In this document: piece after piece, positions 1 to 5,696 of the stretch
Layout: each line of letters opens with the position of its first letter
How positions within the stretch are numbered: position 1 is the first letter of the stretch
NCBI GenBank assembly: GCA_036375895.1
Contig: DASVBJ010000184.1
Location: forward strand, 1-9,513
Source of the DNA: DASVBJ01 sp036375895
GTDB lineage: Bacteria; Actinomycetota; Actinomycetes; JACCUZ01
Direction: 5' to 3'
Length of the DNA: 9,513 bases
Translations under genes and position numbers: made by a program
The notes under the pieces: generated by a model
What the model saw: only the letters and a program-made list of their open reading frames with translations
Database searches by the model: none
What the model was told of the DNA's origin: nothing

Positions 1-170
1 CCGGGCCGCGGAGCATCACGCCTGCCCACCCGCAGCTGCAGCAGGTCACGATCTCCGGCGACTTCGAGGCGGTGCTGAGCCTCGGCGTCGGCGTCACGAA
101 GAAGGCGGGGTTCAACGTCGAGCTGCTCGACAACCCGACCCGGCTCGTCGTTGACGTCGCCACGACCTGA
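1..170 (+). CDS. AMIN-like domain protein, C-terminal fragment
   Basis: The reading frame is open from base 3 to a TGA at 168-170 and gives 55 residues; the 5' part lies outside the window. The fragment contains ISGDFEAVLSLGVGV followed by NPTRLVVDVA just before the stop. I recognise this as the end of the actinobacterial AMIN-like domain, a beta-sandwich usually found in secreted or lipid-anchored proteins of unknown function, distantly related to the AMIN domain of cell-wall amidases. The closing pattern (leu-leu, x, NP-x-R-LVVDV) is typical of that domain's last strands. No signal peptide or lipobox can be checked because the N-terminus is missing. The gene converges on the RNase H gene, with 13 nt between the two stops, and both stops sit in one hairpin. 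The family call is by pattern; cellular location is inferred from the family. Confidence 0.7.
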   Translation, partial: GPRSITPAHPQLQQVTISGDFEAVLSLGVGVTKKAGFNVELLDNPTRLVVDVATT

Positions 171-189
171 GCGGGCTCCCCGGTCAGGT
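165..189. terminator. Bidirectional hairpin shared by two convergent stop codons
   Basis: ACCTGA (165-170) pairs with TCAGGT (184-189). After a single G-G mismatch (171/183), CGGG (172-175) pairs with CCCG (179-182) around a CTC loop. The stop codon of the AMIN-like gene (168-170) pairs with the reverse-complement stop codon of the RNase H gene (184-186). The structure is the only DNA between two convergent genes, so it can act from both sides. There is no U-tract, as is common for actinobacterial terminators; the terminator role is inferred. Confidence 0.55.
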
Positions 190-1338
190 GGCGCCGGCGT
201 CGCGGCGCAGGTGGCCGGTGTCGTTGAACAGCCGCAGCGTCGCGTGCCCGTCGGAGAACCACTGCAGCGCTGTGAGCGACGCGGGCTGCAGCTCCATCCG
301 GAAGATCGACGAGATCGGGGCGTCCAGGACCGCGCGCACCAGGAGCTTGATCGGCGTGACGTGCGTGACGACCAGCACGGTCTGGCCGGCGTAGCGCGTC
401 AGCAGCTGGTCGCGGGCCCGGCGGACCCGACGGTCGACGTCGTCGAAGCACTCGCCGCCCGGCGGCGCCACCGAGGTCGAGGCGAGCCACGCGGCCAGGT
501 CGTCGGGCCAGCGCTCCTGCACCTCGGCGAACGTGTGCCCGTCCCACTTGCCGAAGTCGCACTCCCGCAGGCCCTCCACCTCGCGTACGTCGAGGCGCAG
601 CGCCGCGGCCACGATGTCCGCGGTCTCGCGTGACCGCCGCAGCGGCGAGGAGACGACGGCCTGCACGGAGCCACGCGCGACGAGCAGCTCGGCGGCGGCC
701 CGGGCCTGCCGCCTACCCTCCTCGCTCAGCTCGGGGTCGTCGCCACCCGAGCCACTGAAGCGCTTGTCCGCGGTGAGCGGTGTCTGCCCGTGCCGCAGCA
801 TGACGAGCGTCGTCGGCACGCCGAGGTCCTTGCCCCAGCCGATCAGGCTGTTGGCAGGTGGAGGCTCCACCTCCGCCTCGTCGACTGCGGTGGGCCCCGG
901 CGTACGCGCGGTCGGCGACCACACCTCCCCGCGGGCCGCCGCGTCCAGGGCCTCGTTGGCCAGCCGGTCCGCGTGCTTGTTGGACTCCCGCGGCACCCAG
1001 GTGTAGCTGATCTGCTCGGGCCGCACGAGCTCGCGCGCCCGCAGGGCCAGCGGCTTCATGTCCGGGTGCTTGATCTTCCAGCGGCCGGACATCTGCTCGA
1101 CGACGAGCTTGGAGTCGAGCCGGGCCTCGATGCGGGCGTCGGGGTCGATCTCGCGGACGGCGGTGAGGCCGGCGATGAGGCCGTGGTACTCGGCGACGTT
1201 GTTGGTCGCGACCCCGAGATGCTCGGCGACCTCGGCGAGCACCTCGCCGGTGTCGGCGTCGCGAACGACGGTGCCGTAGGCGGCCGGCCCGGGGTTTCCC
1301 CGGGAGGCGCCATCGGCCTCGATGACGAGACGGCGCAT
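184..1338 (-). CDS. Bifunctional RNase H / acid phosphatase (CobC-like) fusion
   Basis: This 384-residue two-domain protein matches the fusion characterised in M. tuberculosis as Rv2228c. The N-terminal domain (about 1-140) is a type I RNase H, which cuts the RNA strand of RNA:DNA hybrids. The acidic catalytic set is present: D9 in EADGASRGNPG, E50 in NNVAEYHG, D75 in RLDSK and D124 in NKHADRLANEA. A proline-rich linker (about 140-172) joins a histidine-phosphatase domain with the LRHGQT motif (catalytic H182), SPLRRSRETA (around 230-239) and a second histidine in VVTHVTPIK (H325). That domain resembles CobC alpha-ribazole phosphatase; the substrate here is not evident. The ATG start lies 6 nt after the zinc-ribbon stop and has no close Shine-Dalgarno, so it is probably translated by coupling. 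It is the last gene of a four-gene minus-strand operon. Nothing looks damaged. Confidence 0.95.
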   Translation of the reverse strand: MRRLVIEADGASRGNPGPAAYGTVVRDADTGEVLAEVAEHLGVATNNVAEYHGLIAGLTAVREIDPDARIEARLDSKLVVEQMSGRWKIKHPDMKPLALRARELVRPEQISYTWVPRESNKHADRLANEALDAAARGEVWSPTARTPGPTAVDEAEVEPPPANSLIGWGKDLGVPTTLVMLRHGQTPLTADKRFSGSGGDDPELSEEGRRQARAAAELLVARGSVQAVVSSPLRRSRETADIVAAALRLDVREVEGLRECDFGKWDGHTFAEVQERWPDDLAAWLASTSVAPPGGECFDDVDRRVRRARDQLLTRYAGQTVLVVTHVTPIKLLVRAVLDAPISSIFRMELQPASLTALQWFSDGHATLRLFNDTGHLRRDAGAT

Positions 1339-1344
1339 GGGCGG

Positions 1345-2088
1345 CTAGAGCCCCGACTCCGGCGTGCGCACGAGGATGCGGCGGCACTCCTCGCAACGCA
1401 GCACCTCGTCGGGCTCGGCTGCCCGCAGGCGGGCGATCTCGACGTTGTTGAGCTCGAGCCGGCAGCCGCTGCAGCGCCGCTGGCGCAGCTCGGCGGCGCC
1501 GATGCCTCCCTGCTGGGCCCGGATCTTCTCGTACAGCGAGACCAGCTCGGCGTCCAGCTGCGCGGCCTGGGTGGCCCGCTGGGTGGCCATGCCGGTCACC
1601 TCGGAGTCGATCTCGGCAACGGTGGTGTCGCGGGCGGCGGTCAGCTCCGTGACCCGCGCCTGCGCCTCGTCGCGCTGCGCGGTCAGCGCCGCGAGCCGCT
1701 CCTGCACACCCTCCAGGCGCTCCATGACGTCGAGCACGACGTCCTCGAGGTCTGACTGCCGGCGGCCCAGCGTCGCGATCTCGTGCTGCAGGCTCTCGAG
1801 CTCCTTCGGCGAGGAGACCTGACCGGCATCGAGACGCTGCTGGTCGCGGGCCGATCGCGCCCGCACCTGCTCCACGTCACCCTCGGCCTTGGTGAGCTCG
1901 CGGCTGACGTCGCTCTGCTCGGTCTCGGCCGCGACGATCTGGTCGCGCAGCTCGGTGAGAGTCTTGTCGAGCTCGTGGATCGCGGCGTGCTCCGGCAGGG
2001 TGGCCCGGCGGTGGGCCAGCTGGTCCATCCGGGTGTCCAGGGCCTGCACGTCGAGCAGCCGCTGCTGGTCGGTCGAGGGTGCTTTCAG
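1345..2088 (-). CDS. C4 zinc-ribbon coiled-coil protein (CT398/FlgZ/Rv2229c type), likely CTG start
   Basis: The protein has a long coiled coil (about residues 10-190, rich in E, A, R, Q and L heptads) followed by a C-terminal zinc ribbon with CSGC (C206, C209) and CEEC (C232, C235). This is the architecture of chlamydial CT398, Helicobacter FlgZ and mycobacterial Rv2229c. The molecular role in actinobacteria is not established; nucleic-acid or protein binding is usually suggested. The first ATG/GTG in frame is GTG at 2049, but the conserved-looking N-terminus (KAPSTDQQRLLDVQALD) extends upstream of it. A CTG at 2088-2086 is preceded by GGAG (2098-2095) with 6 nt spacing, which I take as the real start, giving 247 residues. 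The upstream in-frame stop is the Nif3 TAG at 2100-2098, so the start cannot lie further out. GTG 2049 would remove 13 residues and has no clear ribosome-binding site. Confidence 0.88.
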   Translation of the reverse strand: MKAPSTDQQRLLDVQALDTRMDQLAHRRATLPEHAAIHELDKTLTELRDQIVAAETEQSDVSRELTKAEGDVEQVRARSARDQQRLDAGQVSSPKELESLQHEIATLGRRQSDLEDVVLDVMERLEGVQERLAALTAQRDEAQARVTELTAARDTTVAEIDSEVTGMATQRATQAAQLDAELVSLYEKIRAQQGGIGAAELRQRRCSGCRLELNNVEIARLRAAEPDEVLRCEECRRILVRTPESGL

Positions 2089-2094
2089 CTCGGG

Positions 2095-2098
2095 CTCC
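2095..2098 (-). promoter_or_regulatory. Shine-Dalgarno GGAG overlapping the Nif3 stop codon
   Basis: Read on the minus strand, TAGGAG puts the last base of the Nif3-like stop codon (TAG, 2100-2098) at the first G of a GGAG ribosome-binding site. The CTG at 2088-2086 follows after 6 nt. This spacing decides the start of the zinc-ribbon gene and suggests stop-restart translation by ribosomes finishing the Nif3-like gene. Confidence 0.6.
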
Positions 2099-3252
2099 TA
2101 CGTCCGTGGGTCTTCGGGTGCCCTGGCGGTCCACGGGTCGGTCACGATCCGGGACACCCGGGTCTCTACCGTAGCCCCCTGCGCCTCGAGCCCGTCCCGT
2201 AGCAGCCGCTCGGCGTCGGCGAGCCAGGGCCACTCGGTCGCCCAGTGCGAGCAGTCGACCAGCGCGGGCCGGCCGTGGGCGAGCGACTCGGACGCCGGGT
2301 GGTGGCGCAGGTCCGCGGTGACGTAGACGTCCGCGCCCGCCGACCTGGCGTCGTCGAACAGGTCGTCGCCGGCTCCGCCGCACACCGCGACGGTGCGCAC
2401 CGGCGCGTCCAGGTCGCCGGCGACGCGCACGCCGGCCGCGGTCGCCGGCAGCCCGCCGGACACCCGCTGCGCGAAGGCGCGCAGGCTCTCCGGCTCGGAC
2501 AGCTCGCCGACCCGTCCGAGCCCGCGGTCGCCGGAGCGGGTGGCGGTGACCAGCAGGTCGTACGCCGGCTCCTCGTACGGGTGGGCCGCGCGCAGGGCGG
2601 CCACGACTGCGGTACGCCGGGCCGGGTGCACCACCATCTCGACCCGCGTCTCGGCCACCCGCTCGACGGTCCCGACGTCGCCGACGGCGGGGTGGGCACC
2701 CTCCCGTGCCGTGAACGTGCCGGTGCCCTCGCTCGTCCACGCACAGCGCTCGTAGGCGCCGATCCGACCCGCCCCTGCCGCCGCGAGGGCGTCGACGAGC
2801 CGGTCCGTGTGCTCGTGCGGCACGAAGGTCACCAGCTTGAGCGGTGGCTCCTCGGCCGTCGGCCGCAGGGGCCGCAGCCCGGACAGCCCGACCGCCCGGG
2901 CCAGCGCGTCGGAGACACCCGGGCTCGCCACGTCGGCGTTGGTGTGCGCGACGACCAGGGCGAGCCCCTGGCGGACGAGCCGGGTCACGGCGCGGCCCTT
3001 GGGGTGGGTGGTCGCGACGCCGTGGACGCCGCGCAGCAGCAGCGGGTGGTGCGTCACGAGCAGGTCGGCACCCCACTCCGACGCCTCGTCCATGACGGCC
3101 TCGACCGGATCGACGGCGAGCAGCACCCGGCGTACCTCTTGCTCGGGGTCACCGGTGACGATGCCCACGGCGTCCCAGTCCTGCGCCCAGCGCGGGTCGT
3201 AGAGCGCGTCGAGCACGGCCTGCACGTCGGCCAGGCGGGGTGGCCCGGTCAC
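2098..3252 (-). CDS. Nif3-like dinuclear metal-centre protein (YbgI/YqfO family)
   Basis: The 384-residue protein belongs to the conserved Nif3/DUF34 family, toroidal hexamers with a two-metal site in each subunit. It is sometimes annotated 'GTP cyclohydrolase I type 2', but that activity is not secure. Expected metal ligands are visible: THHP (H68, H69), AHTNAD (H103, D107) and SHWATE (H336, E340). Between the two halves, about residues 138-235, is a PII/CutA-like insert ending in AAHPYEEPAYD, so this is the longer YqfO-type form rather than the short E. coli YbgI form. The GTG start at 3252-3250 forms a GTGA overlap with the DUF6941 stop, with an AGG about 8 nt upstream. The stop overlaps the ribosome-binding site of the zinc-ribbon gene. 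The order Nif3, zinc ribbon, RNase H/phosphatase is also that of Rv2230c-Rv2229c-Rv2228c (from memory). Confidence 0.93.
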   Translation of the reverse strand: MTGPPRLADVQAVLDALYDPRWAQDWDAVGIVTGDPEQEVRRVLLAVDPVEAVMDEASEWGADLLVTHHPLLLRGVHGVATTHPKGRAVTRLVRQGLALVVAHTNADVASPGVSDALARAVGLSGLRPLRPTAEEPPLKLVTFVPHEHTDRLVDALAAAGAGRIGAYERCAWTSEGTGTFTAREGAHPAVGDVGTVERVAETRVEMVVHPARRTAVVAALRAAHPYEEPAYDLLVTATRSGDRGLGRVGELSEPESLRAFAQRVSGGLPATAAGVRVAGDLDAPVRTVAVCGGAGDDLFDDARSAGADVYVTADLRHHPASESLAHGRPALVDCSHWATEWPWLADAERLLRDGLEAQGATVETRVSRIVTDPWTARAPEDPRT

Positions 3253-3656
3253 GTCCGGACCTGAAACGGGCGTTGCCAGTCTGCCCGGGTCTCACCGTCG
3301 ATCCACAGCTGCCAGGCGTAGCGCCCACCGGTGAGCGGCAGCGGGCCGATGTTGACCGCGAAGGAGAAGTCGATGTCGCTGCCCTCCGGCACGCCCGCCG
3401 GTCGGCCCACCTCGAATCGACCGCCCGCCCGCACGTCGGACGGGGGCTCGCCCAGGCTGACAGGATGACCGTCCGCGTCGACCAGGACGAGCTGGAACTC
3501 GTGTGGGGTGTTGGCGTCGCCCCACGGCACGTCGAGCTTGAGCGCCAGCGCCATCGGAGGCAGCTGGGGCCCGGTGACCGACCAGCCTCCGCCGAGGACG
3601 TAGAGCTTGCCGTTGACCTCTTGGGCGGCGTCGGCCAGGAGCATCGTGACGCGCAA
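3249..3656 (-). CDS. DUF6941-like protein, TTG start
   Basis: The 135-residue protein begins RVTMLLADAAQEVNGKLYVLGGGWS, which I recognise as the opening of the actinobacterial DUF6941 family; its function is unknown. The rest (ALALKLDVPWGDAN, FQLVLVDADGHPV, YAWQLWIDGE) alternates short hydrophobic strands, suggesting a small cytoplasmic beta-sandwich. No signal peptide, membrane segment or cysteine pair is visible. The longest in-frame ORF reaches back to 3926, but its extra 90 residues are low-complexity A/P/R/G sequence. The TTG at 3656-3654 has a perfect AGGAGG (3667-3662) 5 nt away and fits the family start. It is the first gene of the minus-strand operon and overlaps the Nif3-like start by GTGA (3249-3252). 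Family assignment is by pattern recognition only. Confidence 0.8.
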   Translation of the reverse strand: MRVTMLLADAAQEVNGKLYVLGGGWSVTGPQLPPMALALKLDVPWGDANTPHEFQLVLVDADGHPVSLGEPPSDVRAGGRFEVGRPAGVPEGSDIDFSFAVNIGPLPLTGGRYAWQLWIDGETRADWQRPFQVRT

Positions 3657-3661
3657 GGCCA

Positions 3662-3667
3662 CCTCCT
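3662..3667 (-). promoter_or_regulatory. Perfect AGGAGG ribosome-binding site fixing a TTG start
   Basis: On the minus strand AGGAGG is followed by 5 nt and then TTG at 3656-3654. It is the strongest ribosome-binding site seen in the window and is the reason for choosing TTG over the longer ORF. Confidence 0.75.
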
Positions 3668-3794
3668 GGAGCCGCCGGGGCGGGCGCACCCGGGTGCGGA
3701 CCGCGGGCCCGGTCCGGACGCCGGCGCCGTGGTCGGTCGCCGCGCGAAGCACCATATCGGCCGCCGCCGCGCACGCGCCCGCCGTTCCCGGCGT

Positions 3795-3822
3795 GGGTTT
3801 GCCGATCTTCCGGCTCGGGAAA
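3795..3822 (+). promoter_or_regulatory. Stress-sigma (SigB/SigF-type) promoter candidate upstream of the coiled-coil gene
   Basis: GGGTTT (3795-3800), a 16-nt spacer and GGGAAA (3817-3822) resemble the actinobacterial SigF/SigB pattern, which is about GGTTT, 15-17 nt, GGGTA(C/T). The -10 matches GGG and the A but lacks the T. A start near 3829 would leave a leader of about 80 nt before the ATG at 3911. A perfect TTGACA (3823-3828) follows at once, but I see no acceptable -10 about 17 nt beyond it. The 254-bp gap 3657-3910 holds no gene. On its minus strand TATGGT (3756-3751) could be the -10 of the DUF6941 operon, without a matching -35. Confidence 0.4.
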
Positions 3823-3910
3823 TTGACAGCACGTCCCGGCCAGCCGCCGAAAGGCGCGCCACGGGGACGGGCGATCGGAACTGTCGGACACGCCGCTCGA
3901 GGGGGCAGCG

Positions 3911-4426
3911 ATGGATGACCGGTCAACGCCAGAGGACGACGTGCTCACCAGTGAGGTGGAGCGCCGGTTCCTGGCCGAGGCCCGGGAGGCTCTGGCGGAC
4001 GCCAGGGAGGCGCTCCTCGAGGAGCGCGAGCGCACCGCCGATGCGCGGGAGGCGCGCCTCGCCGAGCGCGAACGCCGCGTCGACGCGGGCCAGGCCGCCG
4101 GGGCGCACTCCGGCCATGAGGCCCAGCTCGACCACGAGATCCACGTCGAGCTGAAGCGCCACGCCGACCGCCTGGCCGCGTTGATCGACGCGGCGGACGC
4201 CCGGGACCGCGCGGCCGAGATCCGTGATCGCGCGGCTGAGGCCCGGCAGGCCGCGGCGGCACTGCGCGCCGCCCGGCACCAGCGCAACGACCTGCTCGAC
4301 GAGCGCGACCGCGCCCAGGCCGACATCGACCGGTACTGGTCCGGCGCGGACCGCGACGCATCCGCCGGGGACCGGGCCGAGCTCCGCGACATCATCCGGC
4401 GGGACCTGCCCGGCGACGAGGGCTGA
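3911..4426 (+). CDS. Heptad-repeat (ARDRAA-type) coiled-coil protein of unknown function
   Basis: I do not recognise a named family. The 171-residue protein is almost entirely charged helix built on an exact 7-residue period. Block one covers 22-56 (AEAREAL, ADAREAL, LEERERT, ADAREAR, LAERERR). After a G/A/H-rich break (59-72) come 94-114 (AADARDR, AAEIRDR, AAEARQA) and 128-155 (LLDERDR, AQADIDR, YWSGADR, DASAGDR). R and D/E recur at fixed positions. There is no cysteine, signal peptide or membrane segment, so a soluble cytoplasmic rod or oligomer is likely. The ATG has a purine-rich GAGGGGGC just upstream. Similar ARDRAA repeats occur, from memory, beside signalling domains such as GAF, ANTAR and GGDEF in actinobacteria. 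The next gene, 107 nt downstream, is an RsbW-like ATPase with a matching promoter motif, so a shared stress-signalling role is plausible but inferred. Confidence 0.8.
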   Translation: MDDRSTPEDDVLTSEVERRFLAEAREALADAREALLEERERTADAREARLAERERRVDAGQAAGAHSGHEAQLDHEIHVELKRHADRLAALIDAADARDRAAEIRDRAAEARQAAAALRAARHQRNDLLDERDRAQADIDRYWSGADRDASAGDRAELRDIIRRDLPGDEG

Positions 4427-4452
4427 GACCCGTCCGCGCCGCCGGCCCGAAC

Positions 4453-4480
4453 GGGTTTCGCGGGCAGACCGGCTGGGCAA
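4453..4480 (+). promoter_or_regulatory. Second SigB/SigF-type promoter candidate, upstream of the RsbW-like gene
   Basis: GGGTTT (4453-4458), again exactly 16 nt, then GGGCAA (4475-4480). It is the same element as the one at 3795, with one -10 base different. It lies in the 107-bp gap between the coiled-coil stop and the ATPase start. A start near 4487 would give a leader of about 47 nt, passing through the GAGCGTCA direct repeats. Confidence 0.4.
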
Positions 4481-4493
4481 TCGCTTCCGTATA

Positions 4494-4511
4494 GAGCGTC
4501 ATCGAGCGTCA
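4494..4511. repeat. Tandem direct repeat GAGCGTCA, 10-bp period
   Basis: GAGCGTCA at 4494-4501 and again at 4504-4511, separated by TC. The repeat period is about one helical turn, so two protein subunits could bind the same DNA face. It lies just downstream of the promoter candidate at 4453-4480 and 22 bp before the ATPase start. An operator role is inferred from position only. Confidence 0.45.
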
Positions 4512-4533
4512 CGCCAGTTCGGAGCCCTCCCCC

Positions 4534-4974
4534 ATGACCACCGTCGGCCCGTCACGGTCGCCCGTGCTGGTGCGTCATTGGACGTTGCAGGCGGCGCCGG
4601 GGTCCGTTCCGAAGGCGCGTGAGGGCGTCCGCCAGGAGTGCTCCAGCTGGGGGTTGGAGCCGGCGACGATGCACGACGTCGAGCTGGTCGCCGCCGAGTT
4701 GGTCACGAATGCGGTGCTGCACGGCTCCGGGCCCCTGCTGCTCACCCTCCGGATGGGCGCCGGGCACGTCTACGTCGGGGTCACCGACCGCTCACCCCAG
4801 GCCCGGCCCAACCCCTCGGCGGCCGACGCGGTTGCCGAGTCCGGGCACGGCCTCCTCGTCGTCCAGGCGCTGGCCAGCGGCTGGGGAAGCGAGCCGCTGG
4901 TGCCCAAGTCGAAGCTCGTGTGGGCCACCGTCCCGGTGCAGCCGTCCCACCGCCCAGACACCGGCCACGCCTGA
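4534..4974 (+). CDS. RsbW/SpoIIAB-like ATP-binding protein (HATPase_c_2), anti-sigma or phosphatase-linked kinase
   Basis: The 146-residue protein is a single GHKL ATPase fold. The N box reads ELVAAELVTNAVLHG (E55, N59 for Mg-ATP), the G1 box is VTDRSP (D85, adenine contact) and the G2 box is SGHGLLVVQALASGWG (G104, G106). The C-terminal KLVWATVPV is typical of small actinobacterial homologues of RsbW. In that family the protein binds a sigma factor or phosphorylates an STAS anti-sigma-antagonist serine in a partner switch. No sigma or STAS gene is visible within the window, so the partner is unknown. The ATG has GGAG 9 nt upstream; no other start is better supported. The gene follows the heptad-repeat gene on the same strand and converges on the tRNA gene. 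Cytoplasmic location follows from the absence of membrane segments. Confidence 0.88.
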   Translation: MTTVGPSRSPVLVRHWTLQAAPGSVPKAREGVRQECSSWGLEPATMHDVELVAAELVTNAVLHGSGPLLLTLRMGAGHVYVGVTDRSPQARPNPSAADAVAESGHGLLVVQALASGWGSEPLVPKSKLVWATVPVQPSHRPDTGHA

Positions 4975-5009
4975 CGCCTGCGCCGCTCACGCTCGCCGAA
5001 AGATGATCA

Positions 5010-5084
5010 TGGTGGGCGCAACTGGGTTCGAACCAGTGACCCCCTGTTTGTAAGACAGGTGCTCTACCGCTGAGCTATGCGCCC
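5010..5084 (-). tRNA. tRNA-Val (anticodon UAC), CCA encoded
   Basis: The minus strand folds into a full cloverleaf. The acceptor is GGGCGCA/TGCGCCC, the D arm GCTC...GAGC, the anticodon stem CCTGT/ACAGG with loop CTTACAA (anticodon TAC), the variable loop GGGTC, and the T arm ACTGG/CCAGT with loop TTCGAAC. The discriminator is A and the next three bases are CCA, so the 3' end is encoded. The body is 72 nt (5013-5084), or 75 nt with CCA. Upstream, TAGTCT (5104-5099) could be a -10 box, but no convincing -35 is seen. Confidence 0.97.
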
Positions 5085-5166
5085 GTTCGCAGCGGGACAG
5101 ACTACCGGTGCCGCCGCCGATGGGGCCGCTCCACGCCTCCCCGCATGATCCTTTGAACGCTCGCTC

Positions 5167-5190
5167 ACCAGGCACGCCGTACGACTGGTG
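5167..5190 (-). terminator. Possible ahpE terminator hairpin
   Basis: CACCAG (5167-5172) and CTGGTG (5185-5190) form a perfect 6-bp inverted repeat with a 12-nt loop, 20 nt beyond the ahpE stop on the minus strand and before the tRNA. There is no T-run, so termination is only a guess from position. The 126-bp gap 5085-5210 shows no gene. Confidence 0.3.
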
Positions 5191-5210
5191 CTGTCCGCCC
5201 CCGGTTGACC

Positions 5211-5669
5211 TCAGAGGTCGGCGAGCGCCTTCTTGTACTCCTCGAGGTCGCGGGCGTCACCGATGCCGTTGACCACCGACCACCGGACGACTCCGGCCGT
5301 GTCGATGACGAAGGTGCCGCGGACGGCCGCACCGGCGTCCTCGTGGAACACGCCGTACGAGCGGGCCGTGGCGCCGTGCGGCCAGAAGTCGGACAGCAGC
5401 GGGAACTCGAGGCCCTGCTGCTCGGCGAACACCCGCAGCGCGAACATCGAGTCGACCGAGACCGCGAGCAGGGCGGTGGTGTCGTTGTCGAGGCTCGGCC
5501 GCTGCGCCTGCAGGGCGCTGAGCTCGCCGGTGCACACGCCGGTGAAGGCCCACGGGTAGAACACGAGGACGACGTTCTTGCTTCCGCGGAACGAGGAAAG
5601 CCGCACCGGCTGCCCGTGCTGGCTCTTCAGCTCGAAGTCCGGGGCCTCGTCGCCCACCTCGATCGGCAT
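5211..5669 (-). CDS. ahpE: AhpE-type 1-Cys peroxiredoxin
   Basis: This 152-residue thioredoxin-fold peroxidase should reduce H2O2, organic hydroperoxides and peroxynitrite in the cytoplasm. The peroxidatic site PWAFTGVC carries T43 and C46, and R117 in VRGTFVID supplies the conserved arginine. C46 is the only cysteine in the protein, so there is no resolving cysteine and an external thiol must recycle it. In M. tuberculosis AhpE (Rv2238c) that role is filled by mycothiol with mycoredoxin. The stretch FPLLSDFWPHGA and the length are close to mycobacterial AhpE. The ATG start has GAGGA 7 nt upstream. The gene diverges from the maleylpyruvate-isomerase-like gene across 43 bp that include a perfect dyad. 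A -35-like CTGACA (5719-5714) has no matching -10. The stop codon lies in the palindrome GACCTCAGAGGTC (5207-5219). Confidence 0.93.
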   Translation of the reverse strand: MPIEVGDEAPDFELKSQHGQPVRLSSFRGSKNVVLVFYPWAFTGVCTGELSALQAQRPSLDNDTTALLAVSVDSMFALRVFAEQQGLEFPLLSDFWPHGATARSYGVFHEDAGAAVRGTFVIDTAGVVRWSVVNGIGDARDLEEYKKALADL

Positions 5670-5696
5670 GAGCGGTTCCTCTCCTTCCCGGGGACG

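Noticed and set aside
790..1755. Long plus-strand ORF (321 residues) across RNase H and zinc-ribbon genes
   Set aside because: It lies antisense to two well-recognised genes, has low-complexity G/A/R/V composition and no family motif; it is a GC-rich shadow frame.
2245..3264. Long plus-strand ORF (339 residues) opposite the Nif3-like gene
   Set aside because: Antisense to a gene with intact metal-site motifs; no ribosome-binding site or recognisable domain.
3823..3828. Perfect TTGACA as a sigma-70 promoter for the coiled-coil gene
   Set aside because: No acceptable -10 hexamer 16-18 nt downstream, so it is mentioned only within the promoter entry.
3657..3926. 90-residue N-terminal extension of the DUF6941 protein
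   Set aside because: Low-complexity sequence overlapping the next gene's leader; the TTG at 3656 has a perfect AGGAGG and fits the family start.
3292..4512. Minus-strand ORF of 406 residues covering the heptad-repeat and DUF6941 genes
   Set aside because: Its S/R/A-rich sequence is the antisense mirror of the heptad repeats, and the real genes in the area have good starts.
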